DNA from: Cellulomonas sp. Root485
Lineage (GTDB): Bacteria > Actinomycetota > Actinomycetes > Actinomycetales > Cellulomonadaceae
Reading direction: 5' to 3'
Length of the DNA: 64,000 bases
Assembly (NCBI RefSeq): GCF_001426705.1
Contig: NZ_LMFC01000001.1
Coordinates: 733,789 to 797,788 of the forward strand
Made by a program: the position numbers and the translations under genes. Numbering within the stretch: position 1 is the stretch's first letter; each line of letters opens with the position of its first letter. Under the pieces are notes generated by a model, which saw only the letters and a list, made by a program, of their open reading frames with translations, did no database searches and was not told the DNA's origin. Below, piece by piece: positions 39,853-47,712 of the stretch.

Positions 39853-41952
39853 TCACCGTGCCCGCGGGTGCGCTCCCGAGGCGAGCTCGAGCAGGCCGAT
39901 CAGGCGATCGCGCTCGAGCTCGTTGGCGGCCAGGTCCCGCCGCGTCTTCGCCTGCGCCGCCGCGGGCGCGCGCTGGAGGAACGCGGGCTGAGCCAGCCGG
40001 GCGGACAAGGCGGCGACCTGCGTGCGGGCCTGGTCCAGCCGACGTTCCAGGCCGCGCCGCTGCGCCTCGTCGAGCTCAGGCGTCGACGGCAGCGTCAGCG
40101 TCGCACCCCACCGGCGCAGGCGCGTCCCCGGGTCGGGGTCGCCCGACGTGAGCCGAGCCGTACGGCACAGCTCGGTCCACAGCGTGACCCCCTCCGCGTG
40201 CGCCGGGAGCCACGCCGCGGGGGCGAACCCCTGCCTGCCGCGGTGCTCACGCGCCGCGTCGCGCAGCGCCCGCAGCTGCTCGCCGGCCGCGCCCGCCTCG
40301 TGGTCGGGAGCAGCGGGCGCCGGGCACCGGAGCCGGTCCATGATGCCGGTCCAGCCGAGGTCCTCGGCGAGCTCCTCGGTGGTGAACGGCAGCATCGGGT
40401 GCAGCGCCAGCAGCAGCGTGCTCACGGCGAACGAGAGGGCATCACGCGCGCTCCTGTCGCCTCCGTACAGGTCGTCCTTGCGAGCCTCCAGGTACAGGCC
40501 CGAGAGGTCGTCCTCCGCGAACGCGGCAAGCTCGCCGGCGGCGCGTGCCAGGTCTCCGGCGTCGTAGCCTGCCGCAGCCCCGGCGAGAGCGGAGTCCAGG
40601 CGAGTCAGGAGCCAGCGGTCCAGCAGGTGCGCAGGAGCAGGACGGGCGCTCCGCCAGGCGCACCCCGACCGGCCCGCCAGGTCCGTGATGCTGCGCAGCT
40701 TGGTCAGGAACCCCCGAGCACCCTGCAGGTCCTCGGGCCTGAACAGGATGTCCGCCCCCGGCCGGGACCTGCGCGCCAGCGCGAACCTCAGGGTGTCGGG
40801 CCCGTGCTCCGCGATGAGCGGCAACGGGTCGATCGCGTTGCCGAGACTCTTCGACATCTTCTTGCCGTCGGCATCCCGGATCAGCCCGTGCAGCAGCATC
40901 CGACGGAACGGGGGCCGCCCGGTCAGGTGGGTGCAGAGCAGCGACATCCGCAGCGCCCAGAAGAAGATCAGGTCGGTGCCGGTGATGAGCAGGTCGTTCG
41001 GGTAGAACCGGCGCAGGTCCGCCGTGTCGTCCGGCCAGCCGAGCGTCGACAGCGGCCACAGCGCCGAGGAGAACCACGTGTCGAGCGTGTCCGGGTCTTG
41101 GGTCCAGCCGGACGGGATCTCGGCGTCCGACGCGAAGGCGCGAGCCTGCCCGTCGGGTGCGTACCAGATGGGGATCCGGTGACCCCACCACAGCTGCCGA
41201 GAGAGGCACCAGTCCTCCAGGTTGTCCGCCCACCGCAGGTAGTCCCGGTGCGCCTCGGCCGGCTCGATGGTGGTGGCGCCGGTCGTGATCGCCTCCCGCG
41301 CCGCGGACGCCAGGGCGCTGGTCCGCAGGAACCACTGCTGAGTCGTGCGGATCTCGAGCGGGGTGCTGCAGCGGGAGCACGTCGGGCCGGCGGGCGTCTC
41401 GTCCGCCTCGATGTCGGACAAGGTGGTCGCGCAGCCCGGGCACCAGAGGGTCTCGCGCTCGGCACGGTGGATGAGCCCCTCGTCGAACAGGCGCGTGAAC
41501 GCTGTCCGGGTCGCGCGGCTCGGCCCGTCGTCGAGCGTGAACGTCAGCCGGTCCCAGTCGGGGCCGGCGCCGAGCTGCCGCATCTGGTGGGTGATGCCCG
41601 CGGTGCATCGGGCCGTCCAGTCCCAGGCCCGTCGCGTGAACGCGTCGCGGCCGATCTCGTCCTTGCTCGTGCCCTCGGCGCGCAGCTGCCGCTCGAGGAG
41701 GGCGTTCGTCGCGATGGCGGCGTGGTCGAGCCCGGGAAGCCACAGGGTGTCGGCTCCGCGCATCCGCTGCCACCGCGTCAGGGCGTCGGACAGGGTGTGC
41801 TCGTAGGCGTGCCCCATGTGCAGGTCGCCGGTGATGTTCGGCGGCGGCAGGATCATCGCCCAGGTGGGCGCTCCGGCGGTCTCACTGGTGGTGAAGGCGC
41901 CGGCATCCTCCCAGCCGCGGTAGCGGTCGCTGAAGGTGGTCGAGGTGTGCAT
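39853..41952 (-). CDS. Valyl-tRNA synthetase paralogue lacking the CP1 editing domain
   Basis: 699 aa against the 860-950 usual for ValRS. The class Ia catalytic core is intact: PPPNITGDLHMGHAYEH with HMGH at 45-48, LWLPGLDHAAIATN, EDWCLSRQLWWGHRIPIWY, and KKMSKSLGN with KMSKS at 365-369. Anticodon-binding and C-terminal coiled-coil regions (ELDEAQRRGLERRLDQARTQ) are present. Between TLSDIEADE and TQQWFLR, where ValRS normally inserts about 180 residues of CP1 editing domain, there are only about 20 residues holding a CxxC pair. C171/C174 and C192/C195 thus form a compact zinc-ribbon. It probably charges or activates valine or a similar amino acid without proofreading. The cellular valS must lie elsewhere. 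Confidence 0.88.
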   Translation of the reverse strand: MHTSTTFSDRYRGWEDAGAFTTSETAGAPTWAMILPPPNITGDLHMGHAYEHTLSDALTRWQRMRGADTLWLPGLDHAAIATNALLERQLRAEGTSKDEIGRDAFTRRAWDWTARCTAGITHQMRQLGAGPDWDRLTFTLDDGPSRATRTAFTRLFDEGLIHRAERETLWCPGCATTLSDIEADETPAGPTCSRCSTPLEIRTTQQWFLRTSALASAAREAITTGATTIEPAEAHRDYLRWADNLEDWCLSRQLWWGHRIPIWYAPDGQARAFASDAEIPSGWTQDPDTLDTWFSSALWPLSTLGWPDDTADLRRFYPNDLLITGTDLIFFWALRMSLLCTHLTGRPPFRRMLLHGLIRDADGKKMSKSLGNAIDPLPLIAEHGPDTLRFALARRSRPGADILFRPEDLQGARGFLTKLRSITDLAGRSGCAWRSARPAPAHLLDRWLLTRLDSALAGAAAGYDAGDLARAAGELAAFAEDDLSGLYLEARKDDLYGGDRSARDALSFAVSTLLLALHPMLPFTTEELAEDLGWTGIMDRLRCPAPAAPDHEAGAAGEQLRALRDAAREHRGRQGFAPAAWLPAHAEGVTLWTELCRTARLTSGDPDPGTRLRRWGATLTLPSTPELDEAQRRGLERRLDQARTQVAALSARLAQPAFLQRAPAAAQAKTRRDLAANELERDRLIGLLELASGAHPRAR

Positions 41953-42025
41953 GGTCGTTCCGTCCGTCCGTACGCGTCCTGAGGGAGAGAAGCTCGAGTC
42001 GAGATCTGCTCGACGAGCACAGGAG

Positions 42026-42061
42026 AGCCCTCGCCAGGAGTCCTACGGACAGGCGAGGGCT
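42026..42061 (-). promoter_or_regulatory. Hairpin in the leader of the ValRS paralogue
   Basis: Perfect 10-bp stem AGCCCTCGCC (42026-42035) with GGCGAGGGCT (42052-42061) around a 16-nt loop that itself contains AGGAGTCCT, 74-109 bp upstream of the synthetase start on its strand. Leader structures are common in front of tRNA synthetases, but no T-box antiterminator sequence is present. Regulation is unproven. Confidence 0.35.
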
Positions 42062-42117
42062 AACGTACGAACGCGGGGCGCAGCGTACCCAGGAAGCGGG
42101 GTGCGTGTGCGCGAGCC

Positions 42118-42471
42118 ATGCCCCATTGTGCTCCCTGCCGGGCGAGACGCACCCGTCCGCAGCCACGGCATCCCGTCTCGTGGGGCGACCCGTCGTTCGG
42201 TGACTGGTCGTTCGGTGACTACACCTTCGGCGAGGTCGTCTGGGACGGCTGGCAGGCCGAGCCCGGTGAGAACCCCGCGGACTGCCTCGGCGGCAATCCC
42301 GGTGTCACCGACCTGACGAACGACGTCGTGGAGAACGACCCCGTCGCCGGAGTTCTGCTCGAGGGTGCTGTCAGCTATGGCTCGACCACCTACGGCGCCG
42401 TCACGCCCACCGGACCCGTGGCGCTCTTCGTGAACGGGGTCTCCCTGCCGATCACCCCGGCCGTCGGCTGA
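42118..42471 (+). pseudogene. Remnant 3' end of an unidentified plus-strand gene
   Basis: The open frame of 117 codons has coding-like composition only from about 42173 onward, where it reads SWGDPSFGDWSFGDYTFGE, then NPGVTDLTNDVVENDP and ends ALFVNGVSLPITPAVG. The first 18 residues (MPHCAPCRARRTRPQPRH) look non-native, and no ribosome-binding site precedes the ATG. The aromatic Ser/Gly/Asp repeats resemble the C-terminal tail of a secreted protein. A strong terminator follows 7 bp after the stop. This is best read as the tail of a larger gene whose 5' part was lost where the ValRS paralogue now sits; a short real protein cannot be excluded. Confidence 0.5.
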
Positions 42472-42478
42472 CCCACCC

Positions 42479-42520
42479 ACGGGAGCGGGGTCGCGCCCCA
42501 CGGTGCGACCCCGCTCCCGT
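42479..42520 (+). terminator. Hairpin terminator after the truncated gene
   Basis: Perfect 16-bp stem, ACGGGAGCGGGGTCGC (42479-42494) with GCGACCCCGCTCCCGT (42505-42520), 10-nt loop, starting 7 bp after the stop at 42471. Its presence argues that the upstream fragment was once the end of a functional transcription unit. Confidence 0.8.
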
Positions 42521-42622
42521 GCGTGCGGCCGCGTCCGACGCAGGCAAAGTCCCCCGCGCCGCTCGGTGTCGCGGCTATCGTCGGGCCTGCCCGCACCTGC
42601 GGCCGCACCCGAGGGGGCACCG

Positions 42623-43930
42623 ATGTCCGAGCCGGCACCCGCGGCCTCAGGCCGGCTGACCGTGCGCGGCGCCGTCGTGCTCGGGATCGGCGCGATGGTC
42701 GGTGCAGGGATCTTCGCGCTGCTCGGGCAGGCCGGCGCGGTCGCCGGCTCCGCGGTGTGGATCTCGTTTCTGCTGGCCGGGGCGATGTCCGCGACGCTCG
42801 GGTACACGCTCGTGAAGTTCGCGATGCGCTGGCCGTCGTCCGGTGGGCTGATCGTGTACCTGCAGCACGGCTTCCGCAGCCGCCGGCTCGTCGGTGTCGC
42901 CGCGTGGCTGGGGTACCTGACGGCGATCGTCGTGGTGGGCGCGATGGTCGCCGCCTCGTTCGGGGACTACGCCGCCGTGCTGCTCGCCGACGCACCTCCG
43001 GGAGGCTGGCTGTCGAAGCTGTGCGCCGTGGCGCTGGTCGCGCTCGGAACCGGGGTCACCGTCGCCGGGCCGCGCCTGATCGACCGGGTGCAGACGGCGA
43101 TCGTGGGCCTGCTCCTCATCGTGTTCGCGGTGTTCGTCGTCGGCACGCTCCCGCACGTGGACGCCGCGCTCCTCGCGCCGAGCACCTACCCGGGCGTGGA
43201 CGACATCGTGGCGAGCATCGCCCTGACGTTCTTCGCGTTCCTCGGCTTCGCGGTGATCTCGTTCTCGGGCGACGACCTCGCCGAGCCTCGGCGCGAGCTC
43301 CCCGTCGCGATGTACGCCGCGCTCGCGATCACCACCGTGCTCTACGTCGCCGTCGCGCTCGCGGTGTTCGGCACCCTGCCCGTCGACGAGGTGGTCGCCG
43401 CGGGGCCGACGGCTCTGGCCGTCGCGGCGGAACCGGCGCTCGGACAGGCCGGGTTCGTGATGATGGCCTGCGCGGCGCTGCTGGCGACGGCCTCCACGGT
43501 GACCGCGATGCTGTACGGCTCGGTCGGGCTGAGCGCCGCACTGGCGAGCTCCGGGACCTTTCCGCGGGTGTTCGGCCCCGGCACGCGGCTGGGCCGGCAC
43601 GGCGGGCTGCTCATCACGGCGGCACTGACGGTCGCGCTCGTCACCGTGCTCAGCGTGGGAGCCCTCGCCTCCGTGGGCAGCGCCGTGTCGCTCGCGGTCT
43701 TCCTGCTCGTCGCCGTGGCGGCGTTCCGGCTGCGGACCGAGCTCGGCGCGTCCCTGGTGCTGACCGCGGTCGCGGTGGCGGTCTCCGGCGTCGTGCTGGT
43801 GTGGTTCGTCGTGGACCTGTACGCGTCGGACCGGCGCTCGTTCTGGGCCATGATCGTCCTGGTCGGCCTCGCCGTCGTCGTCGACGAGGCGTGGACGCGG
43901 CGACGGCGGACGGCCGAGTCCCGTCCGTGA
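42623..43930 (+). CDS. APC family amino acid permease
   Basis: 435 aa from the ATG at 42623. The first span has the APC signature GAVVLGIGAMVGAGIFALLG, with further spans throughout (about twelve in total). ALTFFAFLGFAVISFSGDDL and AEPRRELPVAMYAALAIT are the conserved region around spans 6-8. Substrate is unassigned; most relatives take up amino acids or polyamines. It lies between the gene remnant and a conserved hypothetical gene, 21 bp before the latter, and may belong to the same non-syntenic segment as the ValRS paralogue. Confidence 0.9.
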   Translation: MSEPAPAASGRLTVRGAVVLGIGAMVGAGIFALLGQAGAVAGSAVWISFLLAGAMSATLGYTLVKFAMRWPSSGGLIVYLQHGFRSRRLVGVAAWLGYLTAIVVVGAMVAASFGDYAAVLLADAPPGGWLSKLCAVALVALGTGVTVAGPRLIDRVQTAIVGLLLIVFAVFVVGTLPHVDAALLAPSTYPGVDDIVASIALTFFAFLGFAVISFSGDDLAEPRRELPVAMYAALAITTVLYVAVALAVFGTLPVDEVVAAGPTALAVAAEPALGQAGFVMMACAALLATASTVTAMLYGSVGLSAALASSGTFPRVFGPGTRLGRHGGLLITAALTVALVTVLSVGALASVGSAVSLAVFLLVAVAAFRLRTELGASLVLTAVAVAVSGVVLVWFVVDLYASDRRSFWAMIVLVGLAVVVDEAWTRRRRTAESRP

Positions 43931-43951
43931 CCACCCCGCTACCGTGCACGG

Positions 43952-44476
43952 ATGCGGTGGGAGTCGCTCTTCGCGGACATGGAGGCCCAGCTCGCGGCTG
44001 GTCGGCTCGCCGACGTCCGGGCGGACGTGGCTGAGCTCGCGCGCGCCGAGCGGGCCTCGATCACGCTCGCCGCGCGGGCGCGCGCGTCGGTCGGTCGCCC
44101 GGTCCGGATGCTGGTCGGAGGCGCCGACGTGCTCGAGGGGGAGCTCATCGACGCAGCCCCGGAGTGGCTCCTGCTGGCCACGTCCTCCGTGCGCCGCGCC
44201 CTCGTCCCGCTCGCTGCCGCGGTGGCGGTCGACGGTCTCGCCGCGCACGCAGCGCCTGCGCCCGGCGCGGTGGAGTCGCGGCTGGGGCTGGGGCACGCGC
44301 TGCGTGCGCTCGCGCGGGACCGGGTGGTGGTCCGGGTGCGGGCAGGCGGCGCCGACCTGACGGGCCGCATCGAACGGGTCGGCGCGGACCACCTGGACCT
44401 CGTGGAGGTGGACGGGGCACGCCGTGGGGGATGGGCTGTCGCGTTCGCGACGCTGGCGGTGGTCCAGTCCGGTTGA
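43952..44476 (+). CDS. Conserved actinobacterial hypothetical protein
   Basis: 174 aa starting MRWESLFADMEAQLAAGRLA. The N-terminal half is helical (DVAELARAERASITLAARAR); the rest alternates short beta-type segments (RPVRMLVGGADVLEGELIDA, DRVVVRVRAGGADLTGRIER, DHLDLVEVDGARRGGWAV), suggesting two small SH3/Sm-like barrels. No catalytic residues are evident and no function is known. Relatives are sometimes labelled Fis-family regulators, but I see no helix-turn-helix to support that. It is convergent with the BldC-like gene. Confidence 0.8.
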   Translation: MRWESLFADMEAQLAAGRLADVRADVAELARAERASITLAARARASVGRPVRMLVGGADVLEGELIDAAPEWLLLATSSVRRALVPLAAAVAVDGLAAHAAPAPGAVESRLGLGHALRALARDRVVVRVRAGGADLTGRIERVGADHLDLVEVDGARRGGWAVAFATLAVVQSG

Positions 44477-44483
44477 GAGCCGG

Positions 44484-44714
44484 TCAGTCCGTGGCGTCGT
44501 CGACGGTGCTGCCGTCGCTGGAGATCCGGGCGCGCGTCTGCTCGTACATCCGCTGGATGTATTTCTCCAGCTCGGTCGACTCGACGCGCCACTGCAGCCG
44601 GCCGCCGATCTGGATGGCGGGCAGCTCACCGGAGCGTACGAGCGCATAGGCCTGCGGCGCCGAGATGTTCAGCACCTCGGTGACGTCCGCGAGGGTCAGG
44701 AACCGCGAAGGCAT
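44484..44714 (-). CDS. BldC-like MerR-type helix-turn-helix protein
   Basis: 76 aa. The single wHTH domain MPSRFLTLADVTEVLNISAP, QAYALVRSGELPAIQIGGRL and QWRVESTELEKYIQRMYEQT matches BldC and the excisionase-type HTH_17 family of actinobacteria. No effector domain is present. In Streptomyces BldC controls development by binding direct repeats cooperatively. ATG at 44714. It is divergent from the SAF-domain gene (119 bp between starts), an arrangement seen widely in the phylum. Confidence 0.88.
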   Translation of the reverse strand: MPSRFLTLADVTEVLNISAPQAYALVRSGELPAIQIGGRLQWRVESTELEKYIQRMYEQTRARISSDGSTVDDATD

Positions 44715-44832
44715 GACCGCAGTGTGGCACGCGGTGGCGCCCGGACCCGGTTGTCCACAATGCTCCGTTCGCGTCGGTCCGCAGACGGCAGGATGGCCGT
44801 CTGCAGCGATGCACCGCGAACCAGGGGAGCCG

Positions 44833-45495
44833 ATGGACACGAGCGTGATGGACCTGCCCGCACCGGTGGCAGCACGGCTGCGACGCCCCGGCTGGCGTGA
44901 CCCTCGGCTCCTGGCGGGTGTCGCGATGGTCGCTGCGTCGGTGCTGCTCGGCTCGTGGGCGGTCCGGACGGCCCAGGCCACGGTTCCCGTGTACGTGACG
45001 CGTGCCGCGCTGGTGCCCGGAGATCGCGTCACGGCCGCGGACCTCGCGGTCGTCGACGTGCGGCTGGGCACGGTCGACCTCGACCACTACCTGCGCGCCG
45101 ACCAGCCGGTCGCCGGCGACGGTGTGGCCGTCCGTGCCGTCGGCCGCGGGGAGCTGGTACCCGCGTCGGCGGTGGGCTCGGCCGCCGACCTCGACCTGCG
45201 TCCCGTCTCGGTGACGCTCACGCGCGCACCGTCGAGCGACGTGGTGCCGGGTGCGCTCGTGGACCTGTGGTTCACACCTCCCGCCCCGAAGGAGGGCACC
45301 GAGCCGGCGGAGCCGGACGAGCTGGCGGGAGGTCTCACGGTCGCCGAGGTCAGCACGCCGTCAGGGGCCTTCGGCGCCTCGGGCGGGAGCGCGGTCCAGG
45401 TGCTCGTCCCCAGCTCGTTGCTCCCCGTGGTCCTCACCGCGCTCGCCGCCGAGGGCACGGTCGACGTCGTCCCGGTCCTCGGCACGGGAGGCTGA
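44833..45495 (+). CDS. SAF domain-containing protein (CpaB/RcpC-like)
   Basis: 220 aa from the ATG at 44833, preceded by AGGGGAG. One membrane span (LLAGVAMVAASVLLGSWAV) is followed by a SAF domain: VPVYVTRAALVPGDRVTAAD, LAVVDVRLG, then VAVRAVGRGELVPASAVG. SAF domains occur in CpaB/RcpC pilus-assembly proteins and antifreeze/flagellar chaperones. The next gene encodes a CpaE-like ATPase, so a role in a Tad-like envelope apparatus is plausible, although no other tad genes are in the window. Confidence 0.85.
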   Translation: MDTSVMDLPAPVAARLRRPGWRDPRLLAGVAMVAASVLLGSWAVRTAQATVPVYVTRAALVPGDRVTAADLAVVDVRLGTVDLDHYLRADQPVAGDGVAVRAVGRGELVPASAVGSAADLDLRPVSVTLTRAPSSDVVPGALVDLWFTPPAPKEGTEPAEPDELAGGLTVAEVSTPSGAFGASGGSAVQVLVPSSLLPVVLTALAAEGTVDVVPVLGTGG

Positions 45496-45496
45496 C

Positions 45497-46765
45497 GTGG
45501 CCGTCGGGGTGCTCTGTGCCGTCCAGGGGTCGGCGGAGGCGATCATCGTCCAGGCCGTCGAGCAGACGGGCGGACGGCTCAGTGTGACCAGGCGGTGCGC
45601 CGACCTCACCGAGCTGCTCGCGGCCGCCGAGGCGGGGCTGGGACGGCTGGCCGTCGTCTCGGGCGACCTGGACCTGCTCGACCGTGAGGCGATCGAGCTG
45701 TTGCACCGGGCCGGGGTGCGCGTCGTGGGCATCGGTGACGCCACGCGACCGTGGCTCGGTGAGCGGCTCGTGGCACTCGGTGCGGACCTGGTGGCGGTCG
45801 CCCCCCACGACGAGGCGTCCGCGGGCGACGTCGTCCGGGAGGCGCTCGCCATCCTCGGTACCGCGCCGGACGAGCTGCCGGACGCGGGCTGGCCCGACGA
45901 GCAGACGGTCCGCCGTCCGGCGCGTGGCCTCGTCGTGGCCGTGTGGGGTCCGACGGGTGCCCCGGGCCGCACGACGGTGGCCGTGAACGTGGCCGCGGAG
46001 CTCGCCGCCGGCGGGCGCCGGACGCTGCTCGTGGACGCCGACACCTACGGCGGGAGCGTCGCGCAGGTGGTCGGCATGCTCGATGAGGCCCCCGGGCTCG
46101 CGGCAGCCGCTCGCGCCGCCGGGCAGGGCACCCTCGACCTGATGACGCTCGCCCGGCTCACCCCGAGCATCGCCCCTGACCTGCGGGTCCTGTCGGGCAT
46201 CTCCCGGGCGGACCGCTGGCCGGAGCTGCCCTCCTCGTCGCTCGACGCGGTGTGGACGGTCGCGCGCGGGCTCGCGGAGTGGACCGTGATCGACTGCGGC
46301 TTCTGCCTGGAGCAGGACGAGGCGCTCAGCTACGACACGCGGGCGCCGCGCCGCAACGCCGCCACGCTCAGCGCCCTCGAGGCGGCGGACGTCGTGCTCG
46401 TGGTCGGTGCCGGGGACCCGGTGGGCATCCAGCGCCTCGTCCGAGGTCTGGGTGAGCTCACCGACCTCGGGCTCGGCAGCACGCGGTTCGTGCTGGTCAA
46501 CCGGGTCCGGGCCTCCGTGGCCGGTCCGCACCCCGGCGAGGCCGTCGGGCAGGCCCTCGCGCGGTACGCGGGGGTCGTCGACGCCCACCTGGTGCCCGAC
46601 GACCGTCCCGCCCTGGACGCGGCCCTGCTCGAGGCGCGGACGTTGCGGGAAGCCGTCCCGGGGTCACCCGTGCGTCGCGCCCTGGCGGGGGTCGCCGCGC
46701 GGGTCGATGCGCTGCTGGTCGACGTCCCTGTCGAGGAGAGCGTCGGGGAGGCCGTGCGCGCCTGA
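45497..46765 (+). CDS. CpaE/MinD-like P-loop protein
   Basis: 422 aa from the GTG at 45497, 1 bp after the SAF gene. The N-terminal 140 residues are receiver-like (VGVLCAVQGSAEAIIVQAVE, RVVGIGDATRPWL). The SIMIBI-class domain begins at VVAVWGPTGAPGRTTVAVNV and continues with TLLVDADTYGGSVAQVVGM, WTVIDCGF and VVLVVGAGDPVGIQRLVR. The deviant Walker A motif, normally KGGxGKT, reads GAPGRTT: the catalytic lysine is an arginine. ATP hydrolysis is therefore uncertain. Role unknown; CpaE localises pilus machinery in other bacteria. Confidence 0.83.
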   Translation: MAVGVLCAVQGSAEAIIVQAVEQTGGRLSVTRRCADLTELLAAAEAGLGRLAVVSGDLDLLDREAIELLHRAGVRVVGIGDATRPWLGERLVALGADLVAVAPHDEASAGDVVREALAILGTAPDELPDAGWPDEQTVRRPARGLVVAVWGPTGAPGRTTVAVNVAAELAAGGRRTLLVDADTYGGSVAQVVGMLDEAPGLAAAARAAGQGTLDLMTLARLTPSIAPDLRVLSGISRADRWPELPSSSLDAVWTVARGLAEWTVIDCGFCLEQDEALSYDTRAPRRNAATLSALEAADVVLVVGAGDPVGIQRLVRGLGELTDLGLGSTRFVLVNRVRASVAGPHPGEAVGQALARYAGVVDAHLVPDDRPALDAALLEARTLREAVPGSPVRRALAGVAARVDALLVDVPVEESVGEAVRA

Positions 46766-46801
46766 GCCGGCGGCCGCGCGGGCACGGGGCACACTGGCCT
46801 C

Positions 46802-47257
46802 GTGCGCATCTACCTCCCCGCCTCGCTCGACCAGCTCGACTCCGCGTCCGGACCGCTGACGGCCCGTCGCGCCCACGCGGTCACACCGGCTCTGCGGGCG
46901 ATGTTCGCCGACGAGGACGACGAGGGTCTGGAGTACGCCGCGCAGCTGGCCGCGGCTGACGACTCCCTCGAGCTCCTGGCTGATCGGCCGGACGCGCCGC
47001 AGCTGCGGTGCGTGGTGTCGGTGGACGTCGCGGACGGGGCGGTGCTCGCGCTGTCGGGTGACGACGACGTGCCCAGCGCCGTCGAGCTGACCCGCGCCGT
47101 GCCGCAGGGCGACGTCATCTGCGTGCACATCGACGAGCCTGCGGCCGCTGCCGACGTCACGCTCGCCGCGGGGGGAGACGAGGAGGCGGCGGCACGCCTC
47201 GACGAGCGGGACCTGCTCTGGTACGACGCGTCCGAGCTCGGGAACGTCCCGCGTTGA
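46802..47257 (+). CDS. DUF6912 family protein
   Basis: 151 aa starting VRIYLPASLDQLDSASGP (GTG). It has TARRAHAVTPALRAMFADED, EGLEYAAQLAAADDSLELLA and a C-terminal LLWYDASELGNVP, features of a conserved actinobacterial family of unknown function (DUF6912) often found between the CpaE-like gene and tRNA genes. It is acidic and has no membrane span or catalytic motif. The following 170 bp up to the tRNA cluster contain no convincing gene. Confidence 0.83.
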   Translation: MRIYLPASLDQLDSASGPLTARRAHAVTPALRAMFADEDDEGLEYAAQLAAADDSLELLADRPDAPQLRCVVSVDVADGAVLALSGDDDVPSAVELTRAVPQGDVICVHIDEPAAAADVTLAAGGDEEAAARLDERDLLWYDASELGNVPR

Positions 47258-47427
47258 CGTCTCCGGGCCCGCACCAGGATTGCCGCCCGGGTGTGCTTCG
47301 TCACGTGGCGGGTCGCCAGTTGGACCCGGCCTCAGCGCTCGGGTAGTGTTCACCGCCGGTACGACGTCCGGATGCGCGTTGGTCCGCCCCGCCAGGCGAC
47401 CTTCGAGCTCCGGGCGTTATACCCCCA

Positions 47428-47499
47428 TGGGGTATGGTGTAATTGGCAGCACGACTGATTCTGGTTCAGTTAGTCTAGGTTCGAGTCCTGGTACCCCAG
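47428..47499 (+). tRNA. tRNA-Gln (CUG)
   Basis: 72-nt cloverleaf. The acceptor stem TGGGGTA pairs with TACCCCA at 47492-47498, discriminator G. The anticodon arm is ACTGA-TTCTGGT-TCAGT, anticodon CUG, and the T-arm contains GGTTCGAGTCC. The 3' CCA is not encoded. A tRNA-Glu gene follows 85 nt later. Confidence 0.95.
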
Positions 47500-47584
47500 C
47501 GCGAGCACCGCTGGCTCGATCTCCTCGGAGCATCGGGTAGAGTGTTCACTCGCAAGCGAGGCCCACGGGCCGAGCAGCGTATAG

Positions 47585-47657
47585 GCCCCCGTTGTGTAGC
47601 GGCCTAGCACGCCGCCCTCTCACGGCGGTAGCGCCGGTTCGAATCCGGTCGGGGGTA
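47585..47657 (+). tRNA. tRNA-Glu (CUC)
   Basis: 73-nt cloverleaf. The acceptor stem GCCCCCG pairs with CGGGGGT (47650-47656, one G-U pair), discriminator A. The anticodon arm is CCGCC-CTCTCAC-GGCGG, anticodon CUC, with T-loop GGTTCGAATCC. The 3' CCA is not encoded. It is probably co-transcribed with tRNA-Gln and ended by the hairpin at 47668. Confidence 0.95.
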
Positions 47658-47667
47658 CGCACAAGTT

Positions 47668-47693
47668 GGCCCGGTCACCACGGTGACCGGGCC
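47668..47693 (+). terminator. Terminator of the tRNA-Gln/tRNA-Glu unit
   Basis: Perfect 12-bp stem GGCCCGGTCACC (47668-47679) with GGTGACCGGGCC (47682-47693), followed by CTCTGCGTTCT. It starts 11 bp after the tRNA-Glu end and also separates the converging small membrane-protein gene. Confidence 0.85.
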
Positions 47694-47712
47694 CTCTGCG
47701 TTCTCGATCGGT

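Noticed and set aside
41953..42165. T-box riboswitch in front of the ValRS paralogue
   Set aside because: A leader hairpin exists, but neither the conserved T-box sequence (GGNACCGCG-like) nor a recognisable Stem I with a valine specifier could be found on the minus strand.
39736..42622. Transposon or integrative element carrying the ValRS paralogue
   Set aside because: No transposase, integrase, terminal inverted repeats or target duplication could be seen; only loss of synteny and a gene remnant support insertion.
43952..44476. Fis-family transcriptional regulator
   Set aside because: This label is sometimes attached to relatives, but no helix-turn-helix is visible in the 174-aa protein.
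47280..47540. Small plus-strand ORF over the tRNA-Gln gene
   Set aside because: It covers the tRNA and its leader; composition is not protein-like and the tRNA explains the sequence.
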